Shown piece by piece: positions 43,912-56,759 of a DNA stretch of 64,000 nt (the stretch's first letter is position 1; each line of letters begins with the position of its first letter). Origin of the DNA: Cytidiella melzeri (Eukaryota; Basidiomycota; Agaricomycetes; Polyporales; Irpicaceae); assembly GCA_022592445.1 (NCBI GenBank), contig JABYQR010000122.1, positions 1-64,000 of the forward strand, given 5' to 3'. The translations under genes were made by a program, and so were the position numbers. Under the pieces are notes generated by a model. The model searched no databases. It had not been told where the DNA came from and worked only from the letters and a program-made list of their open reading frames with translations.

Positions 43912-45068
43912 ATGCCCTCTGTCGCCCTCGCACAGCACCTAGTCCAGCGCGTATGGTTCATTACTGGTGGGTGGTGACTGTCCCTTTCCCTCACTCAGTA
44001 CTCATCAAATCCTCAAACAGGAACCTCGTCAGGCTTCGGAAAAGCCCTCGTCGCTTCTGTCCTCGCCCGCGGCGACCGAGTCATCGCCACCGCTCGCTCT
44101 CTCGAGAAGATCAAAGTGTTGTGGTCGTTACCAGGAGCACGTCCCTCAAACCTGCACCTCCTCCGCTTGGACGTTTCAGACAGTCCAGAAAAAATTCAAC
44201 GAGTCGTGGAGCATGCTTTGGGTGTTTGGGGGTGTATTGACGTTGTTGTCAATAATGCCGGGCTGGGTATGAAGTCTGTCCTTGAGGAAGGCGGGTACGT
44301 GTCATCCATCATTCAGCCCGCAGTCCAGTCCAGTCAATCTCACACGATGGGATCATTCAAATAGGTCGTTAGCTGCCATGCAACAGTTCCAAACCAACGT
44401 TTTTGGCGTGCTGAACGTCACGAACGCTGTCTTGCCCCACATGCGTCAACGACACTCGGGCACGATCGTCATTGTCGGAAGCCGTACTGGTTGGCACGCG
44501 GCAGTACCTGTAAGCGTGAAACTCTCTAGTCCAAAGTGGCCAAAAAATTGTTCCATTGACTTGGACCTTTTGTTGCCTATTAGCCGGTGGGGTTCTATGC
44601 TGCTTCAAAAGCTGCCGTGCACGGTACGTTCGTTCGCAATCGGCTATCTCGTGATGTGAAACTCACTGTACCGTGGTTCTATCTAACACAGCACTCGGAG
44701 AATCATACGCCTCAGAACTATCCCAGTTCAACATCCGCGTGACAGTCCTCATCCCAGGCTCCTTCCGCACAAACGCCCTCTCACAACCTCTCCTCATCCC
44801 AAAACACATCCCAGACTACGACTCACTCCGCCAAACCGGTCAATCCAAATTTTCAGCACTTTCAGGGAACGAAAAGGGAGATCCTTCGAAAGCGATGGAG
44901 TTGCTCGTGGACGTCGTGAGGGGAGAGGGGAAGGCGTACGGGAGGGAGTGGCCGATGTGGCTGTTTTTGGGCGAGGACGTTTACAGGGACGTACGGCTTA
45001 AATGCGACAGGGTTCGGCAGAGTTTGGAAGAGTGGGAGGATGTCGCTACTACGGATCTCGAGTTTTGA
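43912..45068 (+). CDS. Short-chain dehydrogenase/reductase
   Basis: Classical SDR oxidoreductase using NAD(P)H. Start MPSVALAQHLVQRVWF at 43912. The cofactor loop TGTSSGFGK is split by an intron (43967-44020). RSLEKI and DVSD mark cofactor and adenine contacts, NNAG (VVNNAGLGMKS) is intact, then VLPHMRQRHSGTIVIVGSRTG with the catalytic serine region and YAASKAAV with the catalytic Tyr and Lys, in a short exon near 44585-44625. PGSFRT follows. C-terminus ...DVATTDLEF. Four or five exons and roughly 285-300 residues, as usual for the family. Arg in TARSLEK suggests NADPH preference. Substrate unknown; typically cytosolic. Confidence 0.9.
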
Positions 45069-46925
45069 ATTTCCTCCATCATCCTCATCATTCATTTCCA
45101 ACGAACACAAACATGGCACACAGTTGGGGGTTTTTGGGCGGCCTGGCCAAAGGACAAATCGTGCACAGCACAACGACAGTTCGGACTAATTATTATTGGT
45201 AAACTACATTATTTATTATTACCTTCTATATATTCCTATTCCTATTCCTATTTGTATAATGGAAAACGTGTAATAAGTACTGTAACTGCTTTCTGTCTAT
45301 ACTAATCGTGTGGTATGTAGTTTCTGGATAAAGCATAATAATGGGTATGGATATTTTTCGCCTCACGATAATAGATATCATACTGTGAGTTATGTGTTGT
45401 GTCCATGCCTCTTGCGCGGAAAAGAATTCGACAATTCTGATTGAGTCGCGCACAATTGCTGTAATACTGTGGCTAACGTGGAGAGTCAGGTTTCCGGTGC
45501 CTCGCTGATGGCACTTTTCAAACCGGCAAGGACTTACTCCCGGAGCTAGCTCTAGAGCTCAACTCGTGTACAATAAAGACTATCCGTGCCTTTTTTCGGA
45601 AGTCGTGGCGCTATATTGATGCATACAGGTGCGTCGGTATACTTAAAACAGACGTATTCCGAACGGTATAATGATGAATCTGGGTATGCTCGACAATCCC
45701 ACCTGAGGCGGGCACGGTGAGCGGTCCACGGGGTCGTGTGCAGTGTTCGGGGGCTGAATTACTCGATTTAGTAATTAGATTCCTTCCAAATCAGGCAACT
45801 CTCAATTTCCGCGCTGTGAAAATTTTCAAACGTCGAACGGGGGGAAAGTATAATGAGTGAGCTCGACAGCTATACACCATCCTTATGCATTGCAAATGTT
45901 TTTGGCAAGTCTGGAAAGCTCATGTTGTAGTAGATACAAAAGTTGAAAATGGGGCGCCAAGAGGTCGGTTTTGAGCGCGGGGCACTGTGACATACATATG
46001 ACGAACAATAACATACATATAATGATAATGTACTCAATCTGCGCAGCTTGCACGGCCTGGTTGGCTGCGTGTTTGAAATAAACGGCCGCAGTATCTGCAT
46101 TCCAATACCATATTGATGAATCATGATGATGGCAGTGACGAGTTCCACTTTGACAGTTGCGTTGCGTTTGCGTTTGCATATATCTCCTGGCATCATCATC
46201 ATCCTCCGTTACAACAACAAAGACAGAGACAAATGACACAAATGACACAAATGACACAAATGGCAAATGGCAATTGGGGAGGGACTGAATACATGTTCCG
46301 TACCCAGAACCAAAACCTAACACGCATTCAACTGGGAAGCAAAACGACATCGCTCGGCGAATGGGGGGGCATGTTAGAGAGAAAAAGAACCACAAAAAAA
46401 AAAAAAGGTTTGTTGTCGTGTTGCAATTGTCGTGTTCCGTGTTTCTTTTGTTTTTGTTCAACTTAGGAAGGCGATTTCCACCACCTGGCGGCCTCGAAAG
46501 AAAAGCACTGGCACTCCAGGACTTTGGCTAAAACCCAAAACTCAGGCCTCAGGCTTCGTGCGGCTCTAGAGATTGCCCAGCACATAACGAGACGTACAGT
46601 ATTGACATCATCCTCGGCGCAGTTCAAAAAAAAATGCAAATTACATATGTATATACGCCAATGCATGCGGATGTTTTATGAGCGCCCAGCGCGGACTACT
46701 ACGACGTAGTTGACAGTAATACGCGGCTTGGATCGCTAACGAACAGGTGACTACTAATCCACTCAGGGCTCTCTCTCTCTATAACGTTGTGGCGGTACAC
46801 GTTGTCTCTATCTCTATTTGAGTCCTCGGGGGTGGGAGTGAAAACTCCATCGTCAAAGTACCGACGGATCAAAGCAACAACAAAGCAACTGCAGTAAGGG
46901 CCCTGTCGGAACACGGTTCATCTCA
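45069..46925. other. Intergenic region
   Basis: A/T-rich, with small microsatellites (attcctattcct near 45233, acaaatgacacaaatgac near 46232-46265). No gene model can be supported; open frames overlap on both strands without known motifs. Confidence 0.4.
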
Positions 46926-48981
46926 TCAGCACTCACCGCAGCAATAAAACAGCCTCAAAAAAAAATCAATAATTGCAGCAAAAACACTCACGATGACGAG
47001 AAGAACATGACCGCGTCTTAAACAAAACAACAACAAAAAACGCAGAACTAGGGTCAGTAGTATTAACCATGGAATGAGACAGTGAAAACGTACATTGCAC
47101 CAACAAAAACGCCTGAGCAAGAGTTCCAACCAATCAAACAGTTCAGGCAGTGTTACTCGAAGACGAAGACTTCGATGCATAATAGACATAGACGTACCGC
47201 AAGTGTATCAACCTTGCCTTCAGGGGCGTACAAACTCGCGACGATCAGCTGGCTAATCAAAAGAACGTCAATGGGAATCCAAAATCAAAACATGATCAGT
47301 CAAAGGATTGTATGTATGTAAAAGGTTTGCCTTACTTGACAGCTGCGGGCGTACCACTGAGGAACACAGCTACAAAGCGCTCCGCCTTGGCTTCCTTCGG
47401 TATGAGACCACGGTGTACCATAGCCTGAACTACGAACACGCCAACGACGGGTAAGATGATTTCTTTTGCTGCTGCCACAGCGAACATGGCCGCAATAGGC
47501 AGTCGGGACAGAGGTCTGGGGATTTGGAGGCGTGCAAAGGAAGCACCGAGGAGGATGAGCGCGAGTGGAACGGCGATTCCGCCTATGAAGGTGGCTACAT
47601 ACAACAACATCGTTAGGTGGACTGGTGCATGACGAGCGGGAGACAGACAGACCGGTATCAATGATAAACGCAAGCGGCGGTTTCCCGTCCGGGCCTTTCC
47701 AACGAGGAGGTCCACCACCAACGTCTGAAATGTCCACAAACAACGCTTTGAGGTCGTCAATTAGGGCAATGGGAAGGGATACCGCTATGGACACAGTCAC
47801 AGGAGTGATAATCACTTTGAGCGGCCGGATCGACCGCAAGATCGTTGAGAGTGGTGAACGCCTTGACGAGTATGAGTCGTCAGCGGTCTCTGGCTCGCAA
47901 GACATAATACTAGTAGACCGTTCATGTTCGATGCCGACGGGCTGTGATTTGTGTGTTTGTCGCGCCTGATGTGATACTGTTGATATCCGTGACATACGAC
48001 GAACGAGTTGAACATCGGGGTCAGTCTCATCTGGCAAAGGTTCCACTGCCGCTCCATGCTCCAAACCACTCGGAACCGTATTTTCTTCCTGCTCTTCCTC
48101 TTTGTCACCTTTCTCAAGGTCAGACGGCTCGCCGTCCTCTTGCGCCTTCTTCGCAGGAACTAAACGGAGGTGTCGAGCAAGAAACGCGCCCAACGGTTTT
48201 TCTTTCCAGGAACGGCGGCGTTCGGCGTCGTCGCCTTGTGGGATTCCGGGCAAGTAATCCCAAGACAGCGAATGGGCTGCTCCGCACACCCAAAACACGA
48301 GGTGGTACGAAACTATGAAAATAGACACGAAAGAAACTCCGACTATAAGAAAGAGAGAGAGAGATTTTTTCAGCAAGGCTGAGACTACTTTTTGCTTTTC
48401 TAAACGAAGGTGGAGATGAAACGTACGTTGTGGGTCGTTAGCCGGGTTAAAAGGAGCTTGTTGGGTAACGGAAAGAACCACAGCGTTCGCTACGGAAACC
48501 AAGAAACTCAGTAACAAGTACAAGTAAGCCGAGTCGTTGCTCAGGATTCGGGTCGGGAGTCACTGACGTAAATTCCCCCAGTTGCTCATACCGGCGAGTA
48601 CGATGATGCCTTGCCAGAAATTGCGCGGTACAAAACACACTTCGCGAATGACGGCACCCATTGTGAAGCCTACGGCCATGTATACGAATGCTGTGAGGAA
48701 CAGAGGCCCGAGCGCCGAGATGTTTTGAGGGGTGAAAGCGGGCACGATGTTTGCGAACACGAGGAGTGGGAGAGAGACGTTCATCGTGACTTGCGACGCG
48801 CCTTTTGATGCTGCTGGGGGAAAGAGCCCTCTACGAGCCAAGACATACCCACATACGATCGAGAGGTATCTGGAGGATAATGTACTGAGCAAGCCATGTG
48901 CGAGTGTATCACTTGCACTTTTACTCACGTTTTTATCAGTGGCATAACGCCCGAGTAGATGAGGAAGCTCGCGGAAGGCAT
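46926..48981 (-). CDS. Auxin-efflux-carrier-type membrane transporter
   Basis: Membrane protein of the auxin efflux carrier/PIN-like family (fungal relatives of yeast Ecm3). Start MPSASFLIYSGVMPLIKT at 48981. The first hydrophobic half includes YLSIVCGYVLARRGLF, VTMNVSLPLLVFANIVPAF, FVYMAVGFTMGAVIREV and GMSNWGNLPNAVVLS; the asparagines and glycines fit the family's crossover motif. A long hydrophilic loop of about 170 residues (SDLEKGDKEEEQEEN...) follows. The second half has FIGGIAVPLALILLGASFARL, KEIILPVVGVFV, VAVFLSGTPAAVK, SQLIVASLYAPEG, and probably LVQYAVMFFSSS near the end, with stop at 46926-46928. The last exons are short and my splicing there is tentative. ER or plasma membrane; in fungi substrate unknown. 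Confidence 0.85.
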
Positions 48982-49297
48982 TTTATGGACTCTCTCGTCG
49001 CTGCTCGTGGTGGCTGCAAACAAGCAGCGAGTATGGACAGTGTGAAACTATGGTGGACCATTGCAAGGCGACCGGGGATTATGGCACGCGTCGAGGGTAA
49101 GTTGCTTATCCCACAGCTCGTTCGGACAGAGAATCCGAAATCATGTTTCTCCGGTACGGGCCGTGACTCCCGCGTTCGTTTATGGCAAGTGCTCAGGTTT
49201 ACTTCTATCAGGATATGAGAGCTATGTAGTTGCCAACTTTTCGCTTCAGTACGAGCTTAACTTTGTCTACCGTATTTCTCCAACGACACAACCACAA

Positions 49298-50127
49298 CTA
49301 GCCAAATAACTGCCTCCAGAGTATATACGTTCCCCAGACTGCCAAGACTAGCTGGAGAAAGAACAAGAAGACATCCAACGGATGAGGCATAACTAATATT
49401 CCCGAGCCCATGCATGCACCGGAAGACTGCAGCATTGCAAATGTCGAACGTGCAGGGATACCTCCAGCACCAGACGTGTATGTTGCTGCTTGGAAACCAG
49501 CCGCGAGAGAGCCTGAGAGGGTTGACAATAAGTCCGTTGGCCAACACGCTGTCACGTAGCGAGTATCGGACGTACCTGCACGAACGCCGGCCACTCCGAA
49601 CCCGATGATGGTCAAGAGTAGAGCAAATACCATGATGGGAAGGGAAATGATGAACATGTAGAGACCTGGTGCGCGTACGGCGAATTGCGCCACGAGAGGC
49701 ACGCCACATCGGAATGGGTGTAGTCGCGCTGAAGTGTAGCAAGGCGCATTCAGCGCAGGCCTAGACAAATAGTATTAGCTTGCGACTTACTAAAGTCATC
49801 GATCGCCACACAGTATTGCCACATCAAAGTCCCTGTCGCCACAGCAAAGTTCCCGACAGCGATACTCCCTGTTAAACGAGTGGGTGGGGTTCTTTCTAAG
49901 AGAGGTGTGTATATTCATACACCCATCGACGTGGATGAACCTGATTGTATCACTGTCGCTACACAACTGTATATACTTTGGAATATCAGTAACGGCCTGC
50001 ATGTCTGAGTCATGTGGCGCACCTTGTTCAGCCACTGAATGATGTCTGCCCATTGATCTTTGTAGCCATCAATTCCTTCCAGGAAGGCAGTGACATGAGA
50101 GTTGGCGAGGGAGAGGATGACGGGCAT
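49298..50127 (-). CDS. Small multi-helix membrane protein, unknown
   Basis: I do not recognise it. Spliced from about four exons: MPVILSLANSHVTAFLEG with WADIIQWLNK (50127-50023), SIAVGNFAVATGTLMWQYCVAID, RCGVPLVAQFAVRAPGL with FIISLPIMVFALLLTIIGFGVAGVRAG, then AAGFQAATYTSGAGGIPARS and FLFFLQLVLAVWGTYILWRQLFG, stop at 49298. At least three membrane helices. Introns of about 60 bp have GTAAGT/GTACGT donors and CTAAT-like branch sites. Upstream coding-like sequence at 50381-50620 may add an N-terminal domain. Confidence 0.6.
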
Positions 50128-50180
50128 GGGGGAAAATGAGTACAGCGAGTCTTGCTGGTGTGCGTCCTTATATATTGCTG

Positions 50181-50749
50181 CTACTGCAGCCTGCGTTTGG
50201 TGGCTGTCGTATTTGGATTCCTAGGAAAGTGCGTGAACAACAGTGGTGTGGTGATTAGCGAAGTGTACGGCCTAAAAGCTGTGAAAATCATACATACATA
50301 CATACTGAGCAAACAAAACAAGAAATGCAAAACACGGCATATAATATTGCTGTTAGCACTTGGAACACGATCATGGCACTGATCCATCATGAAGCAGGCT
50401 GTGAAGGTAGGTACGGGCTTGTCAGCAAAACAGCCCCATGTATCAGAATCTTCAAGGAAACAAGTTTCGATGCCATGGGACTTGCCGTACCTTTTCGACA
50501 TGCAGTTGGCGGCTTGGTCGCTGTCAATGAACCTGGGGCCGCCACGTATGCAGATGAACTTTGGTCGCAGGAAGAACGAAGAGTTGGAGTACCATGACTC
50601 CGTTTTTTCTGCGACCGGTGTGTTGTCGAGTGTCGTTCGGAGAGTCCTCGCTGTGAGTGACCTGCTGCGAGAACCGATGTTGAGAGGAGGGCATTAGGAT
50701 GAATGACTAAGCAAGACCCTCTCAAACAGTGAACTGACACGTCGCCCAT
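50181..50749 (-). other. Possible additional upstream exon(s)
   Basis: A minus-strand frame reads PRFIDSDQAANCMSKRYGK and then ETCFLEDSDTWGCF. The Cys-rich composition looks protein-like and could be an extracellular N-terminal domain of the downstream membrane protein or a separate small gene. Start and splice sites cannot be settled from sequence. Confidence 0.3.
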
Positions 50750-50828
50750 TAAATTAGCCGCCAGCGACGAGCGATATAAACCTCGACGCCTCCCGCCAAC
50801 ATCAATTACCCTCCTTCACTCCGTCGCC

Positions 50829-52568
50829 ATGAGGTTCTCCCAACTGCTCTCTGGAGCCTCGCTCTTTGCTCTCTTTACCTTTGTCTCCGCCTCGGATGTC
50901 ATCAACCTCACCGCCGAGAACTTTGAATCGACGGTTAACCCAGAGGAGCTCATACTCGTCGAATTCTTTGCGCCTTGGTGCGGCCACTGCAAGGCCCTTG
51001 CCCCTCATTACGAAGAGGCAGCCACTGTTCTCAAGGACAAGAACAACATCAAGTTGGCCAAGGTCGATTGTGTCGATAACGCCGACCTTTGCCAGCAGAA
51101 CGGTATCTCTGGCTACCCGTAAGTCACCTAGCCCTGCCGAATTCACACAGCTGAACTCATCATCTGTTTCTAGCACACTGCGTGTTTACCGAAGTGGCGA
51201 GCACACCGCTTACAGCGGCCCTCGTAATACTGAGGGCATCGTTAGCTACATGGTCAAGTGCGTAAACATACATACTCTGCAAAGTGTCTTGGTTTAATGA
51301 CATTTCGATACAGGCAATCACTCCCCGCTGTCGCACAAATCACAATAGACACTTTCCACGAGTTCAAGACTGCTGACAAGATCGTTGCTCTCGCCTTCCT
51401 TTCCTCGCCGACAGAGGCTCCCGCGCCAGAGTTTAGCGCATACGCCAACAAGCACCGCGACGAGTACCTCTTCGGTGTCACGACCGACAAGGAGGTCATC
51501 GAGTCTGCCGGTGTCAAACCCCCTGCTGTCATCCTCTACCGCTCGTTCGATGAGCCTGCCACCGAGTACCCTTACCCAGTCCCTTCTTTGACTTCTGACG
51601 ACTTTGACGCCTGGATCAAGGAGCTTGCCGTCCCCGTCATCGACCAAGTCAGCGGCGAGAACTACCAGGTGTACGCTACAAGTGGCAAACCCCTCGCTTA
51701 CCTCTTCCTCGATCCTTCCGACGAAAAGCGCCAGCAGTATATTGACGCTATCCACCCCATCGCTCTCAAATACAAGGGCAAGGTCAACTTTGTCTGGATC
51801 GATGCCATTCAATTCGGCGACCACGGCAAGGCTCTCAACTTAGTTGAGGCGAAGTGGCCGAGCTTCGTCGTTCAGGATATCAAGAAGCAGCTCAAGTATC
51901 CTCTCGACCAGAACAAGGAGGTTACTCCCGAGGTGGTGGATGAGATGGTTGAGAACTATCTTACTGGAAAGCTCGAGCCTGCACTGAAGAGTCAGCCCAT
52001 TCCTGATTCTCAAGACGAGCCCGTCTTCGTCCTGGTGGAGAAGCAGTTCGACGAGGTTGTCTTTGACGACAAGAAGGATGTCTTTGTCGAGTTCTACGCT
52101 CCCTGGTGAGTTTACTCGCTTTCAAGTACTGAACTTTGCTAAAGGATATCGCTAGGTGCGGTCACTGCAAGCGTCTCAAGCCCATCTGGGATGACGTTGG
52201 AAAGCACTTTGCAGAGTTCTCTGACAGTCTCGTCGTGTACGTCGCATAGGTTGCTTTCTCACCTTTGCTGTACTTACGACTCTTGTAGGGCCAAGATGGA
52301 TGCCACTGAGAACGACATCCCCCCTTCAGCACCCTTCCAGATCGCAGGCTTCCCTACCATCAAATTCAAGAAAGCCGGCACGCGCGAATTCATAGAGTAC
52401 GACGGCGACCGTTCGCTCGAGAGCTTGATTGCCTTTGTCGAGGAGAACGCGTCGAACAAGTTGGCGAAGAAGATTGTGGACGATAGCAAGCCGGCTGCTC
52501 AGGAGCCGGTTGCGAGTCAAAAGGTGACCGGCCACGAGCACCACGCGCACGAGCACGATGAGCTTTGA
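50829..52568 (+). CDS. PDI1: Protein disulfide isomerase
   Basis: ER oxidoreductase that forms and reshuffles disulfides in secretory proteins. Five exons: 50829-51118, 51174-51257, 51314-52105, 52156-52236 and 52289-52568, giving 508 residues. N-terminal signal peptide ([16 protein letters not shown], cleavage near residue 21). First thioredoxin domain with APWCGHC at residues 48-54, two redox-inactive thioredoxin-like domains in the middle ([10 protein letters not shown]..., [11 protein letters not shown]...), second catalytic APWCGHC whose Trp codon is split by intron 3, cis-proline in GFPTIKF, and an acidic, His-rich tail ending in the ER-retention signal HDEL. Size and order a-b-b'-a' are those of fungal PDI. 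No lesion. Confidence 0.96.
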
Positions 52569-53419
52569 GGAGGTTCGGTATCGGTTTTTTTGCAGTTCTG
52601 GATATCATTTGCTTGTATTCCCTAGTATTTATTATTGATGAAGCTTTCTCGACGTTCGCTATGTGGGATCGGTGTGCGTGTCAAATGCATGTGACTTTGA
52701 AGCAGTCGTGTGGGTGAGTACACTGCGATGGTTGTCTTCTGTATCGGTGAATGCTTACAAGGATATGTATGCAGGCTTGCAGGCCGCATGTTGGAGCGCG
52801 ACCAACTTGAACTCGTTGGACTTTGTCGTCGCAGGTTAGCTTGACTGGATTATGCAGCAATGCACTGAACCAAGTTTACAGATTTGCCTCCGGACACGGA
52901 ACGGATAAAGCATTGTTTGTTTCAGCGGTGAACATGGTAAGCGACGATACTACGACTCTGAGTCGCCCATCTCTCCTCCTCGTCCTCTTTATCCTGGAAG
53001 CATACATACGTGTAACGCCGCAGGCCTCACGTATAAGCCCTCATGCGTGCGCGCTGAATACTTGCATGACAAACGCAACGGAGTAGCAAGAGCGCCGCGC
53101 CGCTTGCAGGGGGACTCGGAGGTTGGCTAGTCAGGAAATGCAGCTGTGCCCGGAGCTTCTACGCCGTCCGACATTGTATCGGATACGCCAAGGTAGCCTT
53201 GCAGAGCTTGCTGGGCTGGCGATCGTCCGAGTCAGCGCTGCCCCTGCGCGTTCGCTTTCGGGAGCGTCACGTTGGTGGCGAGTAAACGCAGGGAGCCGCT
53301 ACATATATAAGAGGGCTCTACGACTTCTGCGTTGTACCGCTACTACATACAGCTCAAGCCTCAACCACCAGAAAACTCGCTACAAACTCTCGTCTCGTCG
53401 TCGCACCTCTACACAACCT
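52569..53419. other. Intergenic region
   Basis: 3' flank of PDI and promoter of the alcohol dehydrogenase gene; TATATAAG at 53303-53310 is a good TATA box about 115 bp before that start codon. No gene seen. Confidence 0.5.
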
Positions 53420-54933
53420 ATGATGCAGGCTGCAGTTCACGTCCCCAGCACCCCCGTTTTGAAGCTCGACAACCACTTCGAGATTCCCAAGCCAGGTCCG
53501 GACCAGGTTCTAATCAAAGTACAGGCTTCTGGTATCTGTCATTCCGACGTAAGCACAGACCTCAGCTGCTGGAGTTCAGCGCTGATGGCATACAACCCAG
53601 GTCTTCCTTCTCAGCCAGTTTCCAGATGATCCTCGCACGTACATCATGGGGCACGAGGTCTCAGGAATAGCTGTAGAGCACGTTTATTGCGTTTCATCTC
53701 AATACATCTTCATCGTGCTAACTCTACTCGAACGATAGCTTGGGCTCCAACGTCAAGGACATCGTGAAGGATAAGCGCTACGCCGTCATGAGCATCGGTG
53801 GCTGCGTGAGCTGTCTTGCAAAGGGCAGCTCTGGTCCTCTCAGTCTGCCACTCTTCGGAGTAGGCAGTAACGGGGGACACGCGGAATATACGGTTGTCGA
53901 CGCTAGCACCCTCGTTCCTGTCCCCGACAACGTCTTGCCTGAACAAGCTGCCGTCGCTGCAGATGCTGGTACAACCGCTTGGCACGCTGTCAAGACAACT
54001 GCAGGTGTAAGTGTTGATTCATCGCAACGGTGAAGCATCAGCAGACTTACCTTCTTCCTGCCTCGATACAGATTAAGAAAGGCGACAAAGTCATGATCAC
54101 GGGTATCGGAGGTCTCGGGCTCTTCGCCGTCCAGTATGCCGTCTATCTCGGAGCAGAGGTGTACGCGGTCGACATGCGTCCGAGCAGCCGCGAGCTCGCG
54201 ATCAAGTTTGGCGCGAAGCAGGCGTACGACCTTCCCGAGCTCGATGCGGCTCTCCAGAACGGCTTCTCCGTAGACGTGGCGATCGACTTTGTCACCACTG
54301 ATACCAGTAGGTTGCGATGATCTATCCATCCTCAAAAAACAAGTGCTGACGAACGGATCAAAAGCGTTCAAGAGGGATTACTCGGCGGTTAACAAGAAGG
54401 TGTTCAGCTCAGAGTTGACCGTTAGCGGCCGCATAGTGATCGTGAGCCTTCACCAACTTTGACTCGTCGAGTGAAACACCCAGCCTTCTGTTTCTAGGTT
54501 GGACTCAGCGACCAAAATCTGGTCATCAACGGCGTCGATGGCCTTCTTACCGGCATTCACGGTATGTCCTAATATTCATCTTCAATCGCAGCTAGATGCT
54601 GACATATTGTTCTTTCTTACAGTACTGTTCTCCCTGTATGGTCTACGAAGCGACCTTGTAGAGGTTCTCGACCTAATCTCCAAGGTATGTCGGCCCCATT
54701 GCCCCAGCGGCGAGCGAAATGCCCTGACTTGGATGTTTCTCAGGGTCACATCAAGACTGTGATAGATAAGAGGCCTCTGCACGAAGTCAACGAGGCTTAC
54801 GACGATCTCCGGGCGAATCGCATCTTATCCCGTGCCGTGAGTACTTTCCTTTGGATTTGCTATCCTCCTCGAGGAGCTGACAGACTCCCAGGTGGTGATC
54901 CCTCCCGCTTTCTGGAAGGACGGGGAGAATTAA
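53420..54933 (+). CDS. Zinc-type alcohol dehydrogenase
   Basis: Medium-chain dehydrogenase. Start MMQAAVHVPSTPVLKLD. The catalytic Zn ligands appear as GICHSD (exon 1 end) and GHEVSG. The Rossmann domain has GDKVMITGIGGLGLFAVQYA (GxGGxG) and YAVDMRPSS, where Asp after the second strand favours NAD. VGLSDQNLVINGV and GLRSDLVEVLDL precede the end, VVIPPAFWKDGEN, with TAA at 54931-54933. At least seven introns. Odd point: the lobe that normally holds four structural-zinc cysteines reads GGCVSCLAKGSSGPLSLPLF, with two cysteines only; either the structural zinc is lost or a short intron (GTGAGC...CTCAG) lies there. Otherwise intact; substrate unknown. Confidence 0.85.
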
Positions 54934-55129
54934 AGAGGTAGGTGCCATGTCTCTGTTAGCCCGCTTTGGCCGGAAATTTTTAGGTTGCCGACTTCAAGTT
55001 TTGTAGGATACTGTGACTTGAACATTATACAGTAGCGGCGAAAACTCTTGCGACGCCACAAGCGCACAACTTTTTCTGGGCTCAATACCATTTATTTTGG
55101 TCAATCTTTGTTATACATGGAGTATTGTA

Positions 55130-55800
55130 TCTATTTTTAACAAGGTATCAGTGGAGTTGAGAGCGTTGAGAGAGAATACTGAGGTGGTGGTCAGACAGAG
55201 AGTTTTGGATCAAAAGCGATAGCTGTGCATTGATCAAAGTAAGTCTTATATACGGTAACTACGGCGCTAAGCGCGCGCTAAGTACGAAGACAGAATAGTG
55301 AAACATCTATTATTATGGCACAAATAACAAAGTGGAAGTTGTGTGCGAGGGGTAGAGGCTGTCAAGCTTCAAAGATGAGTCTTATTATTATTGCTGCTTC
55401 AGCAGCTCTGCTTATATACATGTCTGTATCTACTTATGTAAGCAGCTACTATACATGTCTACTTCAGCTATTCTACTGTATTACTAAGTGCATGACTCAT
55501 GCTATGCATGCATGACTCATTGTATGACTAGGCTCAGCACTTGTACCAGAGGCGTACATAATGAGTAAATGACTCATGCAAGTACTTGTCCTCAGACGTA
55601 TGCTTTAGGCATCCTCTGGGGTTGTACTACGTGCTTTCCATGTCATTTCCTATGCTACTAGAACACAGGCGTACATATATGTGCAGTATTCCTATAGTGC
55701 TATACTACTTAGTCTACACAACCCATATCTGTACGTCTCAGCTAATGTGATGGTTACCACTGGAGTTACCATATACGGCTGCAGAATTCCCTTATCAAGA
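55130..55800 (-). repeat. Copia LTR, solo or truncated
   Basis: The part at 55140-55290 resembles the copia LTR at 34913-35060 (gagttgagag, agtcttatatacggta, tgatcaa). On the minus strand a TATATAAGACTT box is visible. The other end is unclear; TGTGGGAACTC near 55803 could be the border. No internal domain is attached. Confidence 0.5.
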
Positions 55801-56297
55801 CTGTGGGAACTCTGCTACCTTGAAGCGTCCTTGTAACAAGGCGTGGGAAACTACATATTATATTTTATAGTTTTAACAACAAAAAACTTTCTTGTCGTAT
55901 ATAAGAATTAGGTAAGTGCAGAGTAGGCTGATTCTCAGTGGCCCAAGGGTCTGATCAAGTGGTGATTTTTCTTGCAACCGTTTTTCCCAATCAGTCTCCT
56001 TAATCAGAGTGCACCCTGAGCACCCCATCAACCTGATTCTCCAACACAGCAACAATCAATGCACTGTATTGCCTATCAGAACTGGCCATATCTCATAAGC
56101 AAAACCCCCTTTGTAGCACAAACAAACACATGTTGTAACCTCATCACAGGGTTAAGACACTTGCTTCCAGATTAGTGCACACTCCTTTGCTCTTCTGACA
56201 CTCTTGTTTTTGGACACCATCTAGGTCTCTTTTGTAGTATATATCCTTGACACCCTTCAATGTTGCTCAACTCCATCTCTTGCCCTGACATTGAAGG
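55801..56297. other. Unassigned stretch
   Basis: No gene recognised. TATATATCC near 56240 and a pyrimidine-rich part precede the LTR-B fragment. Short frames have no known motif. Confidence 0.35.
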
Positions 56298-56735
56298 TGT
56301 GGTGGATGGCCCAACTAGCCCTTATTTTTTGCATATTACCTCTAGTTTCTACCTTTGAAACCTGGTTGAAACCCGGTTGCAAACTAGTTGCAACTCTTTC
56401 TGCAAAACTCCTTGCACGTCTATTAAGCGCCTAATCATGTGGCTTAGACACTCTATATAGTCACATTACTTGCTGCTACATCACACTGGCACGTGACTCA
56501 GCTTATATAAGAACACATGGCTACAAGGTTTGACGTCATAGATACCACCCACATGGACTCCTATTGTTCTTTTCGCTATTGTTCTCTGTATGGAAGAGTG
56601 TTCTCACAGGTGTGGGAATGGAATACAATAACTGGTCTCCTTTTAGATAGATTCTCTTACAAGTAGAGGTCTTGGCAGAGTCCAGACAATAGCTATTGTT
56701 CTCCTTTAGGTAGTTCTATATTGCTATTTCCAGCT
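56298..56735 (+). repeat. LTR-B fragment B4 (diverged)
   Basis: It begins TGTGGTGGATGGCCC and follows the LTR-B consensus up to ctcctttaggtagttct. It is more diverged than the other copies. TATA box and U5 are missing. Same strand as B5, with copia sequence between. Confidence 0.8.
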
Positions 56736-56759
56736 CTTGCTCACAGACAAGGTTACCTT

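Noticed and set aside
45883..46466. Open frames of 110-192 residues
   Set aside because: Overlapping on both strands, repeats such as FVSFVSFVS come from the acaaatgac microsatellite; no homology recognised.
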